Positions 6,525 to 14,754 of a DNA stretch of 34,911 bases are shown here, piece by piece. Position 1 is the stretch's first letter. Each line of letters begins with the position of its first letter. Origin of the DNA: an uncultured Bacteroides sp. (GTDB lineage Bacteria; Bacteroidota; Bacteroidia; Bacteroidales; Bacteroidaceae). The stretch is from contig CASEYC010000099.1 of assembly GCA_949292025.1 (NCBI GenBank), forward strand, positions 1-34,911, in the 5' to 3' direction. The translations under genes were made by a program, and so were the position numbers. The notes beneath the pieces are model-generated. The model searched no databases, was not told the origin of the DNA, and saw nothing but the letters and a program-made list of their open reading frames with translations.

Positions 6525-8753
6525 CTACATCAGCGTGGAGTCTTTCAACCCTTTTTCCTTTCGATAGGCGCTGACCATTTCCAAAATCGCCCCACCATAT
6601 TTTTCCCCCCCTTTCTTGCCTATAAAGGGAATGCGCAACAACATCTCCTTGTCGATGGGCAACAGGTTGCTGATACCCAAAATCGCCTTTTGCTGGAGAA
6701 CCATATAAACAGGCAGATTTTGTCTTTGAGCCTCCGCATTGCGCCAAGCACGCAGACGTTCATACAACTCCGGATGCAAAATATCCGAAGGAACTTCCTG
6801 TACATCAGAAGCCACTGAAGCTGATTTCTTGGCCGTCTTAACGCCTTGAGCGGCTTCGGCCAACGCTCCATCCACCTCAGGCAATCCCATGCGCCGGGCG
6901 TCTTCCTGAGCACGAATAGGAGTGCCAGGGACTTCAATCGTCAATTTGGCTTTCTTCCTCAGATATGCAGAGACTTCAAATCCCGATTGCACGACGTAGG
7001 CCAACAAATCCGCTTTCAACCGATAACGGTCGCGCAACTCCTCGTAGGCCGCTGTGTATTTCTTTTTCAGTTGCTTGTTGTCTATGTCCAACGGCTTGCG
7101 CACCGCGACGGGATACAACGGCCGAAGCTGCTCCTCAAAGTAACCGGCGGCGGCATGGATGCGCTCTTGCAGGACGGGGCTTTCGGCATAATCCTGACTT
7201 CCATCCACCATACGGGTATATTGGACGGCAAACCGCTCGGCCACACGAACGACCCGCTCATCAAAACGGCTCAATTCGCCTTTGCAAGCCTCCAGTTGCT
7301 TGGGATAGAGCTGGTAGAAATGCTCGTCCAACAAACGCACATAGCGCCTTAAAGACTGGAAGATGGGCTGGAAGCCAAATAGTTCTGTCAACAGATTGAG
7401 GTAATATGCTTGCTGCAACGTGATGAATTCCGCCTTGCCCAGTTGCTTCTCACGGGCTTCCCGCGTGAAGGCGGCCACCGTCTCATCATTGATGATGGCT
7501 TTGGCCGATATGGGGGCGCTCAACACCAATCCTTCCAACGTGCGGCACCGGCTCAACGCCACGTATGCCTGCCCATGGGCAAAGGAGCCGCCCACATCCA
7601 CGATGGCCTTGTCGAACGTCAAGCCTTGGCTCTTGTGGATAGTGATTGCCCAAGCCAGCTTCAAGGGGTATTGGCGGAAAGTACCTTCGATTTCTTCGGT
7701 GATTTCCTTCGTTTCTTCATTCAACGCATAGCGGGCATTCGTCCATTCTTCGGGCTGCAACGTCAGCTTGACGCCCGATTGCAGGCAACGCACTTCAATG
7801 CCTGCCGAAGAAACCGACGTCACCTCGCCTATCGTGCCATTGACATAGCGATGCTCGCCGCTCATGTCATTCTTCACGAACATCACCTGCGCGCCTTGCT
7901 TCAGTTCAAGGACTTTCTCCGTGGGATAAAGATACTCCGGAAACTTGCCTTCCACCGTGGCCGGGAAAGCGAACGAACGTCCGGGAAGACGCTCCAGCTC
8001 GTTGTCATTGATACGTTGCGCCTGGTAATTGTGGGTGACCAACCGGATATAGCCTTCTTCGGGAGGAGGATTGAAGCCGGGAAGATAGCGCTTGTTCAAT
8101 GCGGCCAACGTGGAGGCATCACACCGGTTTTCGCGGATGCCGTTCAACATTTTCAGGAAGCGGTCATCCCGCTGGCGATAGACGGTGGTCAGCTCTATCG
8201 TATAATACTCCGTCTCGCGCAAAGCATGGCTGGAGAAGAAATAGGGCGTGTCGTAATACTTGGAAAGCATCTTCCACTCCTCGTCCCTCACCACGGGCGC
8301 CAGTTGCTGCAGGTCGCCTATCATCAACAACTGCACCCCGCCAAAGGGCTTCCGGCTATTCCTATACCGCCTCAACACAGCATCCACGGCATCGAGCACA
8401 TCGGCGCGCACCATGCTGATTTCATCAATCACCAGCAGGTCGATGCTGCGCATGATGTTGATTTTCTCCTTGCTGAAGCGATAACGGTAGGCGACATCCT
8501 CCCCTGCCGAGAAAGAACTGTCCGGGATGTAGGGTGCAAACGGAAGTTGGAAAAACGAATGCAGCGTGATGCCTCCGGCGTTCATGGCCGCTATGCCCGT
8601 AGGCGCCAATACCACCATGCGTTTGGGCGATTCCGCTTTCAACTGATGCAGGAAGGTGGTCTTTCCCGTGCCCGCCTTGCCGGTCAAGAAGAGGTGTGTG
8701 CCCGTATGCTCGACAAATTTCCAGGCGAGGTTCAGTTCGGGATTCTTTTCCAT
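6525..8753 (-). CDS. Pif1/RecD-like superfamily 1 helicase with C-terminal HRDC domain
   Basis: A 742-residue ATPase. Walker A is GKAGTGKT at 25-32, Walker B is VIDEIS near 108-113, and later come GDLQQLAP (motif III), AITIHKSQGLTFDKAIVDVG and VALSRCR (motifs V-VI), all typical of Pif1/RecD-type 5'-3' helicases. The last 90 or so residues (LYERLRAWRNAEA, then LLRIPFIGKKGGEKYG) look like an HRDC nucleic-acid-binding domain, as in RecQ. A role in DNA repair or resolving stalled forks is inferred; the exact substrate is unknown. The ATG at 8753 gives the natural MEKNPELNLAWKF start. It lies 22 nt behind vapC with no clear promoter of its own, so it is probably co-transcribed with the toxin-antitoxin pair. 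Confidence 0.9.
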   Translation of the reverse strand: MEKNPELNLAWKFVEHTGTHLFLTGKAGTGKTTFLHQLKAESPKRMVVLAPTGIAAMNAGGITLHSFFQLPFAPYIPDSSFSAGEDVAYRYRFSKEKINIMRSIDLLVIDEISMVRADVLDAVDAVLRRYRNSRKPFGGVQLLMIGDLQQLAPVVRDEEWKMLSKYYDTPYFFSSHALRETEYYTIELTTVYRQRDDRFLKMLNGIRENRCDASTLAALNKRYLPGFNPPPEEGYIRLVTHNYQAQRINDNELERLPGRSFAFPATVEGKFPEYLYPTEKVLELKQGAQVMFVKNDMSGEHRYVNGTIGEVTSVSSAGIEVRCLQSGVKLTLQPEEWTNARYALNEETKEITEEIEGTFRQYPLKLAWAITIHKSQGLTFDKAIVDVGGSFAHGQAYVALSRCRTLEGLVLSAPISAKAIINDETVAAFTREAREKQLGKAEFITLQQAYYLNLLTELFGFQPIFQSLRRYVRLLDEHFYQLYPKQLEACKGELSRFDERVVRVAERFAVQYTRMVDGSQDYAESPVLQERIHAAAGYFEEQLRPLYPVAVRKPLDIDNKQLKKKYTAAYEELRDRYRLKADLLAYVVQSGFEVSAYLRKKAKLTIEVPGTPIRAQEDARRMGLPEVDGALAEAAQGVKTAKKSASVASDVQEVPSDILHPELYERLRAWRNAEAQRQNLPVYMVLQQKAILGISNLLPIDKEMLLRIPFIGKKGGEKYGGAILEMVSAYRKEKGLKDSTLM

Positions 8754-8775
8754 GATGTACGTAGCTCTAGAATTA

Positions 8776-9186
8776 TTACCTTTCGACCCAGTTCTCCAGC
8801 CGGATATCGGCAAAGTGCTTAAAGTGTTTGAAATTCTCTGTTACCATGACCATATCATTGACTATGGCCGTACAACCTATCAACAAATCAAAGTCATCAT
8901 CGGCGGGAGTACCAGCCAAACGTAACCGGGCTTTCTCGGATGCATACAAATCTATAGCATCGCCGATAGGCAACACGTGTATGGAAGCCAAGAACTCCTG
9001 CAACTGTTCCGTGCGTTGCTTCAAGCCTTTCCTGCGTCCCAGTTCCGCACCATACTTCAATTCGGCTTCCGTTATTTCCGAGATATAACAATTCTCCAGG
9101 CCTACCTCATCCAATCTCTTAGCTATATCATATTGCCCACGCAAAAGAAATATGCAGATATTCGTGTCAAGTAAATACCGTTTCAT
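8776..9186 (-). CDS. vapC: PIN-domain RNase toxin (VapC type)
   Basis: A 136-residue PIN-domain protein, the normal VapC size. Acidic metal-binding residues are visible at D7 (LLDTN), E42 (EAEL) and D97-D100 (DDDFDLLIG), with the closing motif TENFKHF at 116-122. VapC toxins are Mg2+-dependent endoribonucleases, often cutting initiator tRNA or rRNA. Which RNA this one cuts is unknown. The start lies 3 nt after the stop of the upstream antitoxin gene, the usual tight coupling of type II modules. The helicase gene follows 22 nt downstream. Confidence 0.9.
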   Translation of the reverse strand: MKRYLLDTNICIFLLRGQYDIAKRLDEVGLENCYISEITEAELKYGAELGRRKGLKQRTEQLQEFLASIHVLPIGDAIDLYASEKARLRLAGTPADDDFDLLIGCTAIVNDMVMVTENFKHFKHFADIRLENWVER

Positions 9187-9189
9187 ACG

Positions 9190-9444
9190 CTAAAACATCG
9201 TTATATCTTCTCTGAACTTGCGGCTCGCTCTTATCTCCTGCGCCAGCTCATCGGCGCTTGCTTCCGGGTAATCCTCATCCTTCCATACACCATAGAATTT
9301 GCTGGCAGACAAGTGGGTAGGCTTGGACTCTTCTTCACGCGCTTCCTCTATCAGTCTCTCGGCCAACCAACGTTTGTTGCTTGCGCTAAGAGAAAAATTA
9401 TTAATCAGATCCAACAGGCCGTCCAATGACATCATTGCTTTCAT
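9190..9444 (-). CDS. Antitoxin of the VapBC-type module
   Basis: An 84-residue acidic protein directly upstream of vapC on the same strand. The N-terminal half (residues 5-35) has helix-rich DNA-binding character. The C-terminal part (SADELAQEIRASRKFREDITMF) has the hydrophobic and arginine pattern expected to wrap a PIN toxin and block its active site. It lacks an obvious AbrB or MetJ signature that I could name, so the antitoxin role rests mainly on position and size. A very strong AAGGAGG site lies just before the ATG, which would favour antitoxin synthesis over toxin. Its promoter is the -7 box at 9481-9488. Confidence 0.75.
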   Translation of the reverse strand: MKAMMSLDGLLDLINNFSLSASNKRWLAERLIEEAREEESKPTHLSASKFYGVWKDEDYPEASADELAQEIRASRKFREDITMF

Positions 9445-9480
9445 ACACTGATTCCTCCTTACTTAAATTGATAACCATTG

Positions 9481-9488
9481 CAAAAGTA
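9481..9488 (-). promoter_or_regulatory. -7 box of the antitoxin-toxin operon
   Basis: TACTTTTG on the minus strand fits TAnnTTTG, 36 nt upstream of the antitoxin ATG at 9444. Confidence 0.5.
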
Positions 9489-9501
9489 AGGAATTAATAG
9501 G

Positions 9502-9550
9502 AAAAAAACAAGAACATCCTGCCCCTCCCGATGTGGAGAGAGGCAGGATG
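9502..9550 (-). terminator. Terminator of the C1 peptidase gene
   Basis: CATCCTGCC and GGCAGGATG form a perfect 9-bp outer stem (9515-9523 with 9542-9550), with further GC pairs inside. On the minus strand a run of seven T (9502-9508) follows. It sits 6 nt after the stop codon region of the peptidase. Confidence 0.88.
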
Positions 9551-9555
9551 AAACA

Positions 9556-10950
9556 TTAATGGCAAGGCGCAAACATCGGATCCCAAGCCGGCAGGCGGAT
9601 AGGCTCCTCTTGTGCAATCTTGCGAATCTTCTCGGGCACATATTTCGTCTCTACCACCAGACGGAACATGTATTCATTGAACCAGCGGTCGGACATAATC
9701 AAATGCCCCTGGTGCCCGTAGGAAGGTCCCCAGCTGTTCTCCACCATCCACTTCACAGGCTTGCCGTTCTCGTCCAAATCCACGGCCACCAACGTCATGG
9801 CATGAGCAGAAAGGCTGGAGAAAGTCTGGATGCGCTGCTTCTTGTCCATGCCGAAAGTGACGCCCATCAGCGAGCCGTAATCATAGATGTCCGTGTCCAG
9901 GTAGCCGCGCTTGGCGTCCAACTGGGTCACGTCGCTGGAGAAATACATGGCGGTGCTGTCCTTGAGGGAAGCGATGGCCATCTGCTTGATGTCCTCCAAA
10001 GGCAGGTTGACGTAGGTCCAGTTGTTGCCGTCATAACGGTGGCGGTCATAGTCAATCGTATAACATTTATAGTATTCGCGCGTGGGGTCGTTCATCAGCA
10101 TGACATAGTTGGTCAACAGATTCTTGTCGCCATATTTCTCCAGGAAGGACATGGGCGTGTGATGCTCCACGGCCACCCGATTGCCGGAAGCGTCGCGGCG
10201 CACAAAGTCAAACTCCGTGGGAGGCACGCCCAAGTTGAGGGCCAGCATCCGGTAGACCGTCTTCAGCATCTCCGTCTTGCGCTCCTCCAGGGCGGCGGGC
10301 TTGGCGCCTTTCGCGGACAGTTCGCGCAGCTCCAAGGCGAACTCCTTCAGCTTCAGTCCGATGAGATTGGACATCATCGAGGTGTGGTCGCTGCTATAGG
10401 TTTCGGGCATGGCTTCTTTGGGCACCAAGCCATACTTTCCTACGATATCCGCCACGCCCGTGAAGGTGCCTCCGTCGCTCAGCGGGTGCTTGAAGAGCCA
10501 CTCCACGGTTTGGTCGGTCATAGGCTTGTCTGCCGTATCAATGATGCCTTGCAGGAAGAGGTTGGACTTCTCCAGCTGATCCCAGAAGAAGGAATAAGCC
10601 TGGGAAAACTCCAATCCGGGAAGGTCATAACGCGCGATGGCCTTGGCACGCATCACGTTCAAGCCCGTGAAAAGCCAGCAACGCCCGGAGGATTGCTGGT
10701 CGGTGATGCCTTTGGATTTCACACGGATGGAAAAATGCGTGTCGATGCCTTTCTGCTTGTCCAGGTTGAGCGTGAGCTTGCGGATGTCATTGCCGGAAAT
10801 CGCATTGCGGATAGCCTTGTCGGCGGGCGTCTCCTCGTAAGATTGCTGGATTTCCTGCAACATCTTCTGATGGATACCGCCCTGCTCCTGAGCCTGCAAG
10901 GCCAACAACGTCGCGCTGAATAGCGCAAGGGTCATAAATCTTTTCTTCAT
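9556..10950 (-). CDS. Exported C1-family aminopeptidase (PepC / bleomycin hydrolase-like)
   Basis: A 464-residue papain-fold cysteine peptidase of subfamily C1B. A signal peptide (residues 1-20, ending ALQAQ) precedes the enzyme, so it should act in the periplasm. The catalytic set is complete: Gln85 or 86 and Cys91 in DQQSSGRCW, His383 in SAHAMTL, and Asn405 in ENSWG. Bleomycin hydrolases and PepC are hexameric cytosolic aminopeptidases trimming N-terminal residues; in Bacteroidetes many homologues carry signal peptides and probably digest imported peptides. A good hairpin terminator ends the gene and a -7 box precedes it. It is transcribed divergently from the outer-membrane barrel gene. 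Confidence 0.93.
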   Translation of the reverse strand: MKKRFMTLALFSATLLALQAQEQGGIHQKMLQEIQQSYEETPADKAIRNAISGNDIRKLTLNLDKQKGIDTHFSIRVKSKGITDQQSSGRCWLFTGLNVMRAKAIARYDLPGLEFSQAYSFFWDQLEKSNLFLQGIIDTADKPMTDQTVEWLFKHPLSDGGTFTGVADIVGKYGLVPKEAMPETYSSDHTSMMSNLIGLKLKEFALELRELSAKGAKPAALEERKTEMLKTVYRMLALNLGVPPTEFDFVRRDASGNRVAVEHHTPMSFLEKYGDKNLLTNYVMLMNDPTREYYKCYTIDYDRHRYDGNNWTYVNLPLEDIKQMAIASLKDSTAMYFSSDVTQLDAKRGYLDTDIYDYGSLMGVTFGMDKKQRIQTFSSLSAHAMTLVAVDLDENGKPVKWMVENSWGPSYGHQGHLIMSDRWFNEYMFRLVVETKYVPEKIRKIAQEEPIRLPAWDPMFAPCH

Positions 10951-11001
10951 ATTAGTCAGTTATATTACATGGATAAATCGGGCATTTGCCCTAATCGCCC
11001 A

Positions 11002-11009
11002 CAAAAGTA
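11002..11009 (-). promoter_or_regulatory. -7 box of the C1 peptidase gene
   Basis: TACTTTTG on the minus strand fits TAnnTTTG, 51 nt upstream of the ATG at 10950. Confidence 0.5.
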
Positions 11010-11093
11010 ATCTATTTTTTGAAAAATTAGGAGAGAATACGGAAACTATTCCGCAAAAAAGAGTTTTCTTTGCAAATAATTCGATTATGACGT

Positions 11094-12302
11094 ATGAAGA
11101 AATCCGCCCTCACGCTCCTGCTTATCCTGTCCGTAGCCGTCGGCTTATGCGCGCAAGAGGTGGCTTCCACCCCCACTCCGAACGACAGCACGCCCGTGCT
11201 TTCCAAAAAAGAACTGCGCAAGCAACGGGTGGCTCAACGCAACTTCCACTACAACATCCTAGGAGGCCCCAGCTATTCGCCCGATTTCGGCTTGCTGATA
11301 GGTGGAAGCGCCCTGATGACCTTCAGCCTTCAACCTTCGGACACCACGTTGAAGCGTTCGGTGGTTCCTATGGCCATTGCTTTCATGTTCGACGGGGGAA
11401 TCAACCTCTTCTCCAAGCCTCAACTCTTCTTCAAGGGTGACAAATTCCGCATCTTCGGAAAATTCAGCTATAAAAACACCCAGGAGAATTACTATGGCAT
11501 AGGCTATACCACCAACAAGGATTATGTCCGAAGCGACACCACCAGCCAATACCGCTATAGCGGCGTGCAAATCAATCCTTGGTTTCTCTTCCGCCTGGGC
11601 AGGAGCAACTTCTTTGCCGGGCCTCAGATAGACATCAACTATGACCACTTCACCCAGCCGGGGAAATACTTGGCGAAAGAGCCTTCGTACATGGCTGCAG
11701 GAGGTGATGGCCACGGATATAAGAACTTCAATTCAGGCTTAGGATTTCTCCTCACCTATGACAGCCGAGACGTCCCCTCCAATGCCTATCGGGGCGTTTA
11801 CTTGGATTTCCGGGGCATGATGTATCACAAGATTTTCGGAAGCAACCGCGATTTCTACCGGTTGGAGTTGGACTACCGCCAATACAAGCAAGTGGGCAAT
11901 CGCAAAGTATTGGCATGGACGGCCCAAAGCAAAAATGTCTTCGGAAAAAACATCCCCCTTACCCAATACTCCCTGGCAGGCACCCCCTTCGACCTGCGCG
12001 GCTACTACATGGGGCAATATCGCGACAAATCCTCACACCTGGTGATGGCCGAATACCGCCAAATGTTCAACACTGACAAAGACAACTGGCTGGAGCGCAT
12101 CATCAACCACCTGGGATTCGTGGTGTGGGGAGGATGCGGATTCATGGGGCCTAACCCTGGAAAAATAGAAGGCGTATTGCCCAACTATGGCGTAGGCCTC
12201 CGCATCGAGGTGCAGCCCCGCATGAATGTCCGCTTGGACTTGGGCAAGAACACGGTCAACGACCAGACGCTTTTCTACTTCAACATGACCGAAGCCTTCT
12301 GA
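11094..12302 (+). CDS. Omp85/BamA-type outer membrane barrel without POTRA domains
   Basis: A 402-residue protein with an N-terminal signal peptide (about 1-20, ending GLCAQ), a short polar linker, and then a region of alternating amphipathic strands to the C-terminus. The C-terminal half shows Omp85 features: LTYDSRDVPSNAYRG, the loop LAGTPFDLRGYY (RG motif of the L6 loop), and the final strand ending in phenylalanine (NMTEAF). POTRA repeats are absent, and length is about half that of BamA. Such POTRA-less surface-antigen barrels are common in Bacteroidetes and their cargo is unknown. It could be a lipase-associated or nutrient-related barrel. It is a single gene divergent from the peptidase. 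Confidence 0.85.
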   Translation: MKKSALTLLLILSVAVGLCAQEVASTPTPNDSTPVLSKKELRKQRVAQRNFHYNILGGPSYSPDFGLLIGGSALMTFSLQPSDTTLKRSVVPMAIAFMFDGGINLFSKPQLFFKGDKFRIFGKFSYKNTQENYYGIGYTTNKDYVRSDTTSQYRYSGVQINPWFLFRLGRSNFFAGPQIDINYDHFTQPGKYLAKEPSYMAAGGDGHGYKNFNSGLGFLLTYDSRDVPSNAYRGVYLDFRGMMYHKIFGSNRDFYRLELDYRQYKQVGNRKVLAWTAQSKNVFGKNIPLTQYSLAGTPFDLRGYYMGQYRDKSSHLVMAEYRQMFNTDKDNWLERIINHLGFVVWGGCGFMGPNPGKIEGVLPNYGVGLRIEVQPRMNVRLDLGKNTVNDQTLFYFNMTEAF

Positions 12303-12424
12303 GACTTCTTCTTCCGCACATCAAGCCCGGCATAATGACAAGAAATTTCTCAATGGCAACTATCCCTATTTAGTCCTATCGCGCAAGCTACCCGCTTCGT
12401 ACCTCCACCCCTATATGTCCCATG

Positions 12425-12509
12425 CTGAATAAGAGGGATAACGGAGGGATAACGAAGGGATAACGGAGGGATGACGGAGAAATAACGGGAAAATAGCGGA
12501 AAAATAACG
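12425..12509 (+). repeat. Tandem array 1, 11-bp unit GAGGGATAACG
   Basis: Seven consecutive 11-bp units from 12433 to 12509 keep exact register: GAGGGATAACG twice, AAGGGATAACG, GAGGGATGACG, GAGAAATAACG, GGAAAATAGCG, GAAAAATAACG. Divergence grows toward the 3' end. In the phase shared with the other arrays, the first unit is CTGAATAAGAG at 12425-12435. Every unit has a T-to-C/G core ATAACG or a near variant. Confidence 0.95.
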
Positions 12510-12551
12510 AAAAGAGGGTGGAAAAAAGAGGTTGTACGCCTACATACAAAC

Positions 12552-12584
12552 ATGGCACACAGATGATTTTCATCCATGTGCCAT
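12552..12584. terminator. Convergent hairpin between barrel and DUF4293 genes
   Basis: ATGGCACACAGATG at 12552-12565 pairs with CATCCATGTGCCAT at 12571-12584 around a 5-nt loop; two pairs are wobble or mismatched depending on strand. The T-rich tract beyond it (CTGTTTTGT on +, GTTTGT on -) is modest. It is likely a two-way terminator for the converging genes. Confidence 0.6.
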
Positions 12585-12616
12585 ACCTGTTTTGTATAAG
12601 ATTTTCTGGAAAAACT

Positions 12617-13069
12617 TTATCGAAGTCTATCCACCGCCTTCACCATCTCATCATCGTGCTTGATGGCGCGAAAAGCCAAGTAATCCAAAATAATGGCTAC
12701 CAAAGGCAAACAAAGCGCCCACCCTAATTGGAAAGTATTCGCATCGTCTTTCAAAACCGATACAAAAACCCCAAACGCGATATAGTAGCCTATCAACAAA
12801 ATACTATTGAAAAGGGTCATCCGCATCTGCAACTTCCGATTGCGAAACATGAACACGGTGCAGCAGGCAATAATGGCACTGAGCAACAATATCCCAAACA
12901 ACCCCCATGTGGACAAGAAGTCGCCTTCTCCCCACTCAACTCCCAACGGCTTGAATGGATAGGAAGCAACGCCCCCCTCTCCAATGAAATATCCCGCCGG
13001 CGCACACATAGCCACAACAAGGGCGATGGCCGCCAGCAGCAAATAAACAGATTGGATTCGTTGTATCAT
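12617..13069 (-). CDS. DUF4293 integral membrane protein
   Basis: A 150-residue protein with four predicted membrane segments (about 5-24, 53-73, 83-105 and 115-132). The start IQRIQSVYLLLA and the overall pattern match the Bacteroidetes family DUF4293, of unknown function. It begins directly at the end of rpoZ with no gap, so it is translationally coupled in the bamD-rpoZ unit. This linkage is common in Bacteroidetes and hints at a house-keeping envelope role, but no activity can be assigned. Confidence 0.88.
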   Translation of the reverse strand: MIQRIQSVYLLLAAIALVVAMCAPAGYFIGEGGVASYPFKPLGVEWGEGDFLSTWGLFGILLLSAIIACCTVFMFRNRKLQMRMTLFNSILLIGYYIAFGVFVSVLKDDANTFQLGWALCLPLVAIILDYLAFRAIKHDDEMVKAVDRLR

Positions 13070-13405
13070 TTATTGCAGTTTTTCCTTTTCCTTGGCAGGA
13101 TTGCGATAATAAACCTTCCCTTCGATATACTCTTGCGTGGCAATCAGTGTGGGCTTGGGCAATTTCTCATAGTAACGGGAAATCTCAATCTGCTCACGGT
13201 TCTCGAATACTTCCTCCAAATTATCGTTATAAGAAGCAAACTCTGCCAATTTTTTGGAAAGGTCATTCTTGATTTCGACACTAATTTGATTGGCACGTTT
13301 CGCGATGATGGCTACCGTTTCATACACATTGCCGGTATCCTTGCACAAATCCATCATGTCACGTGTCACCGTCGTGGTAGGAGCATTGGTCTTTCTGTAA
13401 TCCAT
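13070..13405 (-). CDS. rpoZ: RNA polymerase omega subunit (Bacteroidetes type)
   Basis: A 111-residue small protein. The segment from TRDMMDLCKDTGNVYETVAI to KRANQI fits the omega fold that embraces the beta-prime C-terminus, in the divergent Bacteroidetes form. Omega aids assembly of RNA polymerase and affects promoter choice. The gene lies between bamD (38 nt upstream) and DUF4293 (immediately downstream), its usual place in Bacteroides genomes. The C-terminal tail (YYRNPAKEKEKLQ) is charged. Confidence 0.85.
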   Translation of the reverse strand: MDYRKTNAPTTTVTRDMMDLCKDTGNVYETVAIIAKRANQISVEIKNDLSKKLAEFASYNDNLEEVFENREQIEISRYYEKLPKPTLIATQEYIEGKVYYRNPAKEKEKLQ

Positions 13406-13443
13406 ACGTCTAATTATCTCTATTAGGTTCTTATTATCAAAAA

Positions 13444-14247
13444 TCAGTCATTCAATACTTTTTGGGATTCCTCGAAGATATGGTCGGCTTCCTTGGCATA
13501 TTTGCTTTCGGGGAATTCATTTTTGAAGGCGTAATATTCATCCACGGCTTCGCGGTAGCGCTCTTCCTTTCTCTCTTCGACGCTATATACGGCCAATTCA
13601 TATTTTGCCCGCAAGATGAGTATGGACAAATCTTCGCGCAGATTCGTGTAAGGATAGTCCTTCAGCGCATTCTGAGCCGTGATTACACAAGACAAATAGT
13701 TATTGCCCAAATAATTGCCCAGGTTATAATACAACTTTGCCGAAAGATATTCCTTCATCACCAATTTGTCTTGCAAGGCAAAAATCATGTTTTGAGCCTC
13801 TTCTTTCCGGGAACTTTCAGGGAAATACTCCATGAACATCTGCAGTTGCTGGATGGCCGTGTATGTGCCTGACTGGTCAAGACGGGGTTCGGGAGTATCC
13901 AGATACAACGCCTTGCCGGCATGGAAACGGGCAAGCTCGGTGTAAGTGCCCCGTGGATATACATTATAATATTGGATAAACGTCTGGGCGGCCGTCTGGT
14001 AATCCTGTTCGTTATAATAGCTCATGCCCAGCATATACAAGGATTCTTCCGCCTTGTCCGTACCTTTGAGGATGGTTATCAACTCGTTCAGCAAAGTTAT
14101 GGAGCGGGTATATTGGCCTTTGGCATAGTAGGCTTTTGCAGCTTCGTACTTATACTCATAATCAGTACTTTTCAGCAGCTTGTTATATTCTCCGCATGAG
14201 GTAAGCGCGCAAGCTGCAAATACGCATATCAGGATGTTCTTCTTCAT
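13444..14247 (-). CDS. bamD: Outer membrane assembly lipoprotein BamD
   Basis: A 267-residue lipoprotein. The signal peptide ends in the lipobox LTSC with Cys18, followed by a row of TPR-like helical repeats (AAKAYYAKGQYTRSITLL, then LGMSYYNEQDYQTAAQTF). BamD is the essential lipoprotein partner of BamA in outer-membrane protein insertion; it sits on the periplasmic face of the outer membrane. The ATG at 14247 gives the signal peptide, while an upstream in-frame ATG would add 17 residues and lies before the -7 box. It heads the operon bamD-rpoZ-DUF4293. Confidence 0.93.
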   Translation of the reverse strand: MKKNILICVFAACALTSCGEYNKLLKSTDYEYKYEAAKAYYAKGQYTRSITLLNELITILKGTDKAEESLYMLGMSYYNEQDYQTAAQTFIQYYNVYPRGTYTELARFHAGKALYLDTPEPRLDQSGTYTAIQQLQMFMEYFPESSRKEEAQNMIFALQDKLVMKEYLSAKLYYNLGNYLGNNYLSCVITAQNALKDYPYTNLREDLSILILRAKYELAVYSVEERKEERYREAVDEYYAFKNEFPESKYAKEADHIFEESQKVLND

Positions 14248-14267
14248 CACATTCACAAAATAATGTG

Positions 14268-14275
14268 CAAAGATA
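14268..14275 (-). promoter_or_regulatory. -7 box of the bamD operon
   Basis: TATCTTTG on the minus strand fits TAnnTTTG, 20 nt before the bamD ATG. It rules against the longer bamD start at 14298. Confidence 0.55.
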
Positions 14276-14324
14276 GAGGTTCGCACCGAATTTACCAACG
14301 ATGCGAACCTTAATTTTTCAAAAA

Positions 14325-14750
14325 CTACAATTTATACAAGTCACTTGCCGCCAGCAAGTCCACTTTCTTTTCGGTCAGGATGCGGATGCACTCCTCCATA
14401 TTGTTGGGGCGGATGATGACGTTGGCGGTTTCCCCGTTAGCGAAGGAATACATATACTCGATGAACACCCCTTCGTCCGACAAGAAACGGAGCACGCGCG
14501 CCAAGGCGCCCGGCACATTCGGACAACTGATGCCAATGACATCCGTCACGTTCACGGCGAAATGCCTGTTTCTCAATGCCTCGTAGGCTTTATCCGGCTC
14601 GGAGACTATTCCCCGCAGGATGCCGAAATCCGCATTTTCTGCGATACTGAGCGCCGAGAGGTTGATGCCTTCCTCGGCCAATACTTCCGTCACTTCCGTA
14701 AGGCGGCCGGACTTGTTTTCCAAGAAAATAGAAAGTTGCTTTGCTACCAT
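14325..14750 (-). CDS. Tandem ACT-domain protein
   Basis: A 141-residue protein made of two ACT domains (about 3-68 and 70-140), with the typical KQLSIFLENKSGRLTEVTEVL start. ACT domains bind small ligands, most often amino acids, and regulate linked enzymes. The gene starts 4 nt after the end of the phenylacetate-CoA ligase gene, so the two are made together. A role in sensing an aromatic amino acid and controlling the ligase or its pathway is inferred from this pairing. The ligand cannot be named from sequence. Confidence 0.9.
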   Translation of the reverse strand: MVAKQLSIFLENKSGRLTEVTEVLAEEGINLSALSIAENADFGILRGIVSEPDKAYEALRNRHFAVNVTDVIGISCPNVPGALARVLRFLSDEGVFIEYMYSFANGETANVIIRPNNMEECIRILTEKKVDLLAASDLYKL

Positions 14751-14754
14751 GATA

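Larger units (their letters stand above)
12303..12616. other. Intergenic region with an 11-bp tandem array and a hairpin
   Basis: This 314-bp gap lies between two convergent genes (the Omp85-type barrel on + and the DUF4293 gene on -). It holds the purine-rich tandem array at 12425-12509 and a strong stem-loop at 12552-12584. I see no convincing gene. Open frames crossing the array only translate the repeat. Confidence 0.8.

Noticed and set aside
7410-8822. Open frame of 470 codons on the + strand, antisense to the helicase gene
   Set aside because: It is a shadow of the GC-rich helicase codons; the product has no recognisable domain, and the minus-strand frame has complete helicase motifs.
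9559-10923. Open frame of 454 codons on the + strand, antisense to the C1 peptidase
   Set aside because: The minus-strand frame has signal peptide and full catalytic residues; the antisense product is low-complexity in His, Val and Gln.
12425-12509. CRISPR-like array
   Set aside because: There are no spacers: units of 11 bp abut directly and no cas genes are nearby.
12350-12577. Two minus-strand frames across array 1 with repeated SLRYPSVIP-like text
   Set aside because: The repetition comes from the 11-bp DNA repeat read in shifting frames; there is no ribosome site or homologue.
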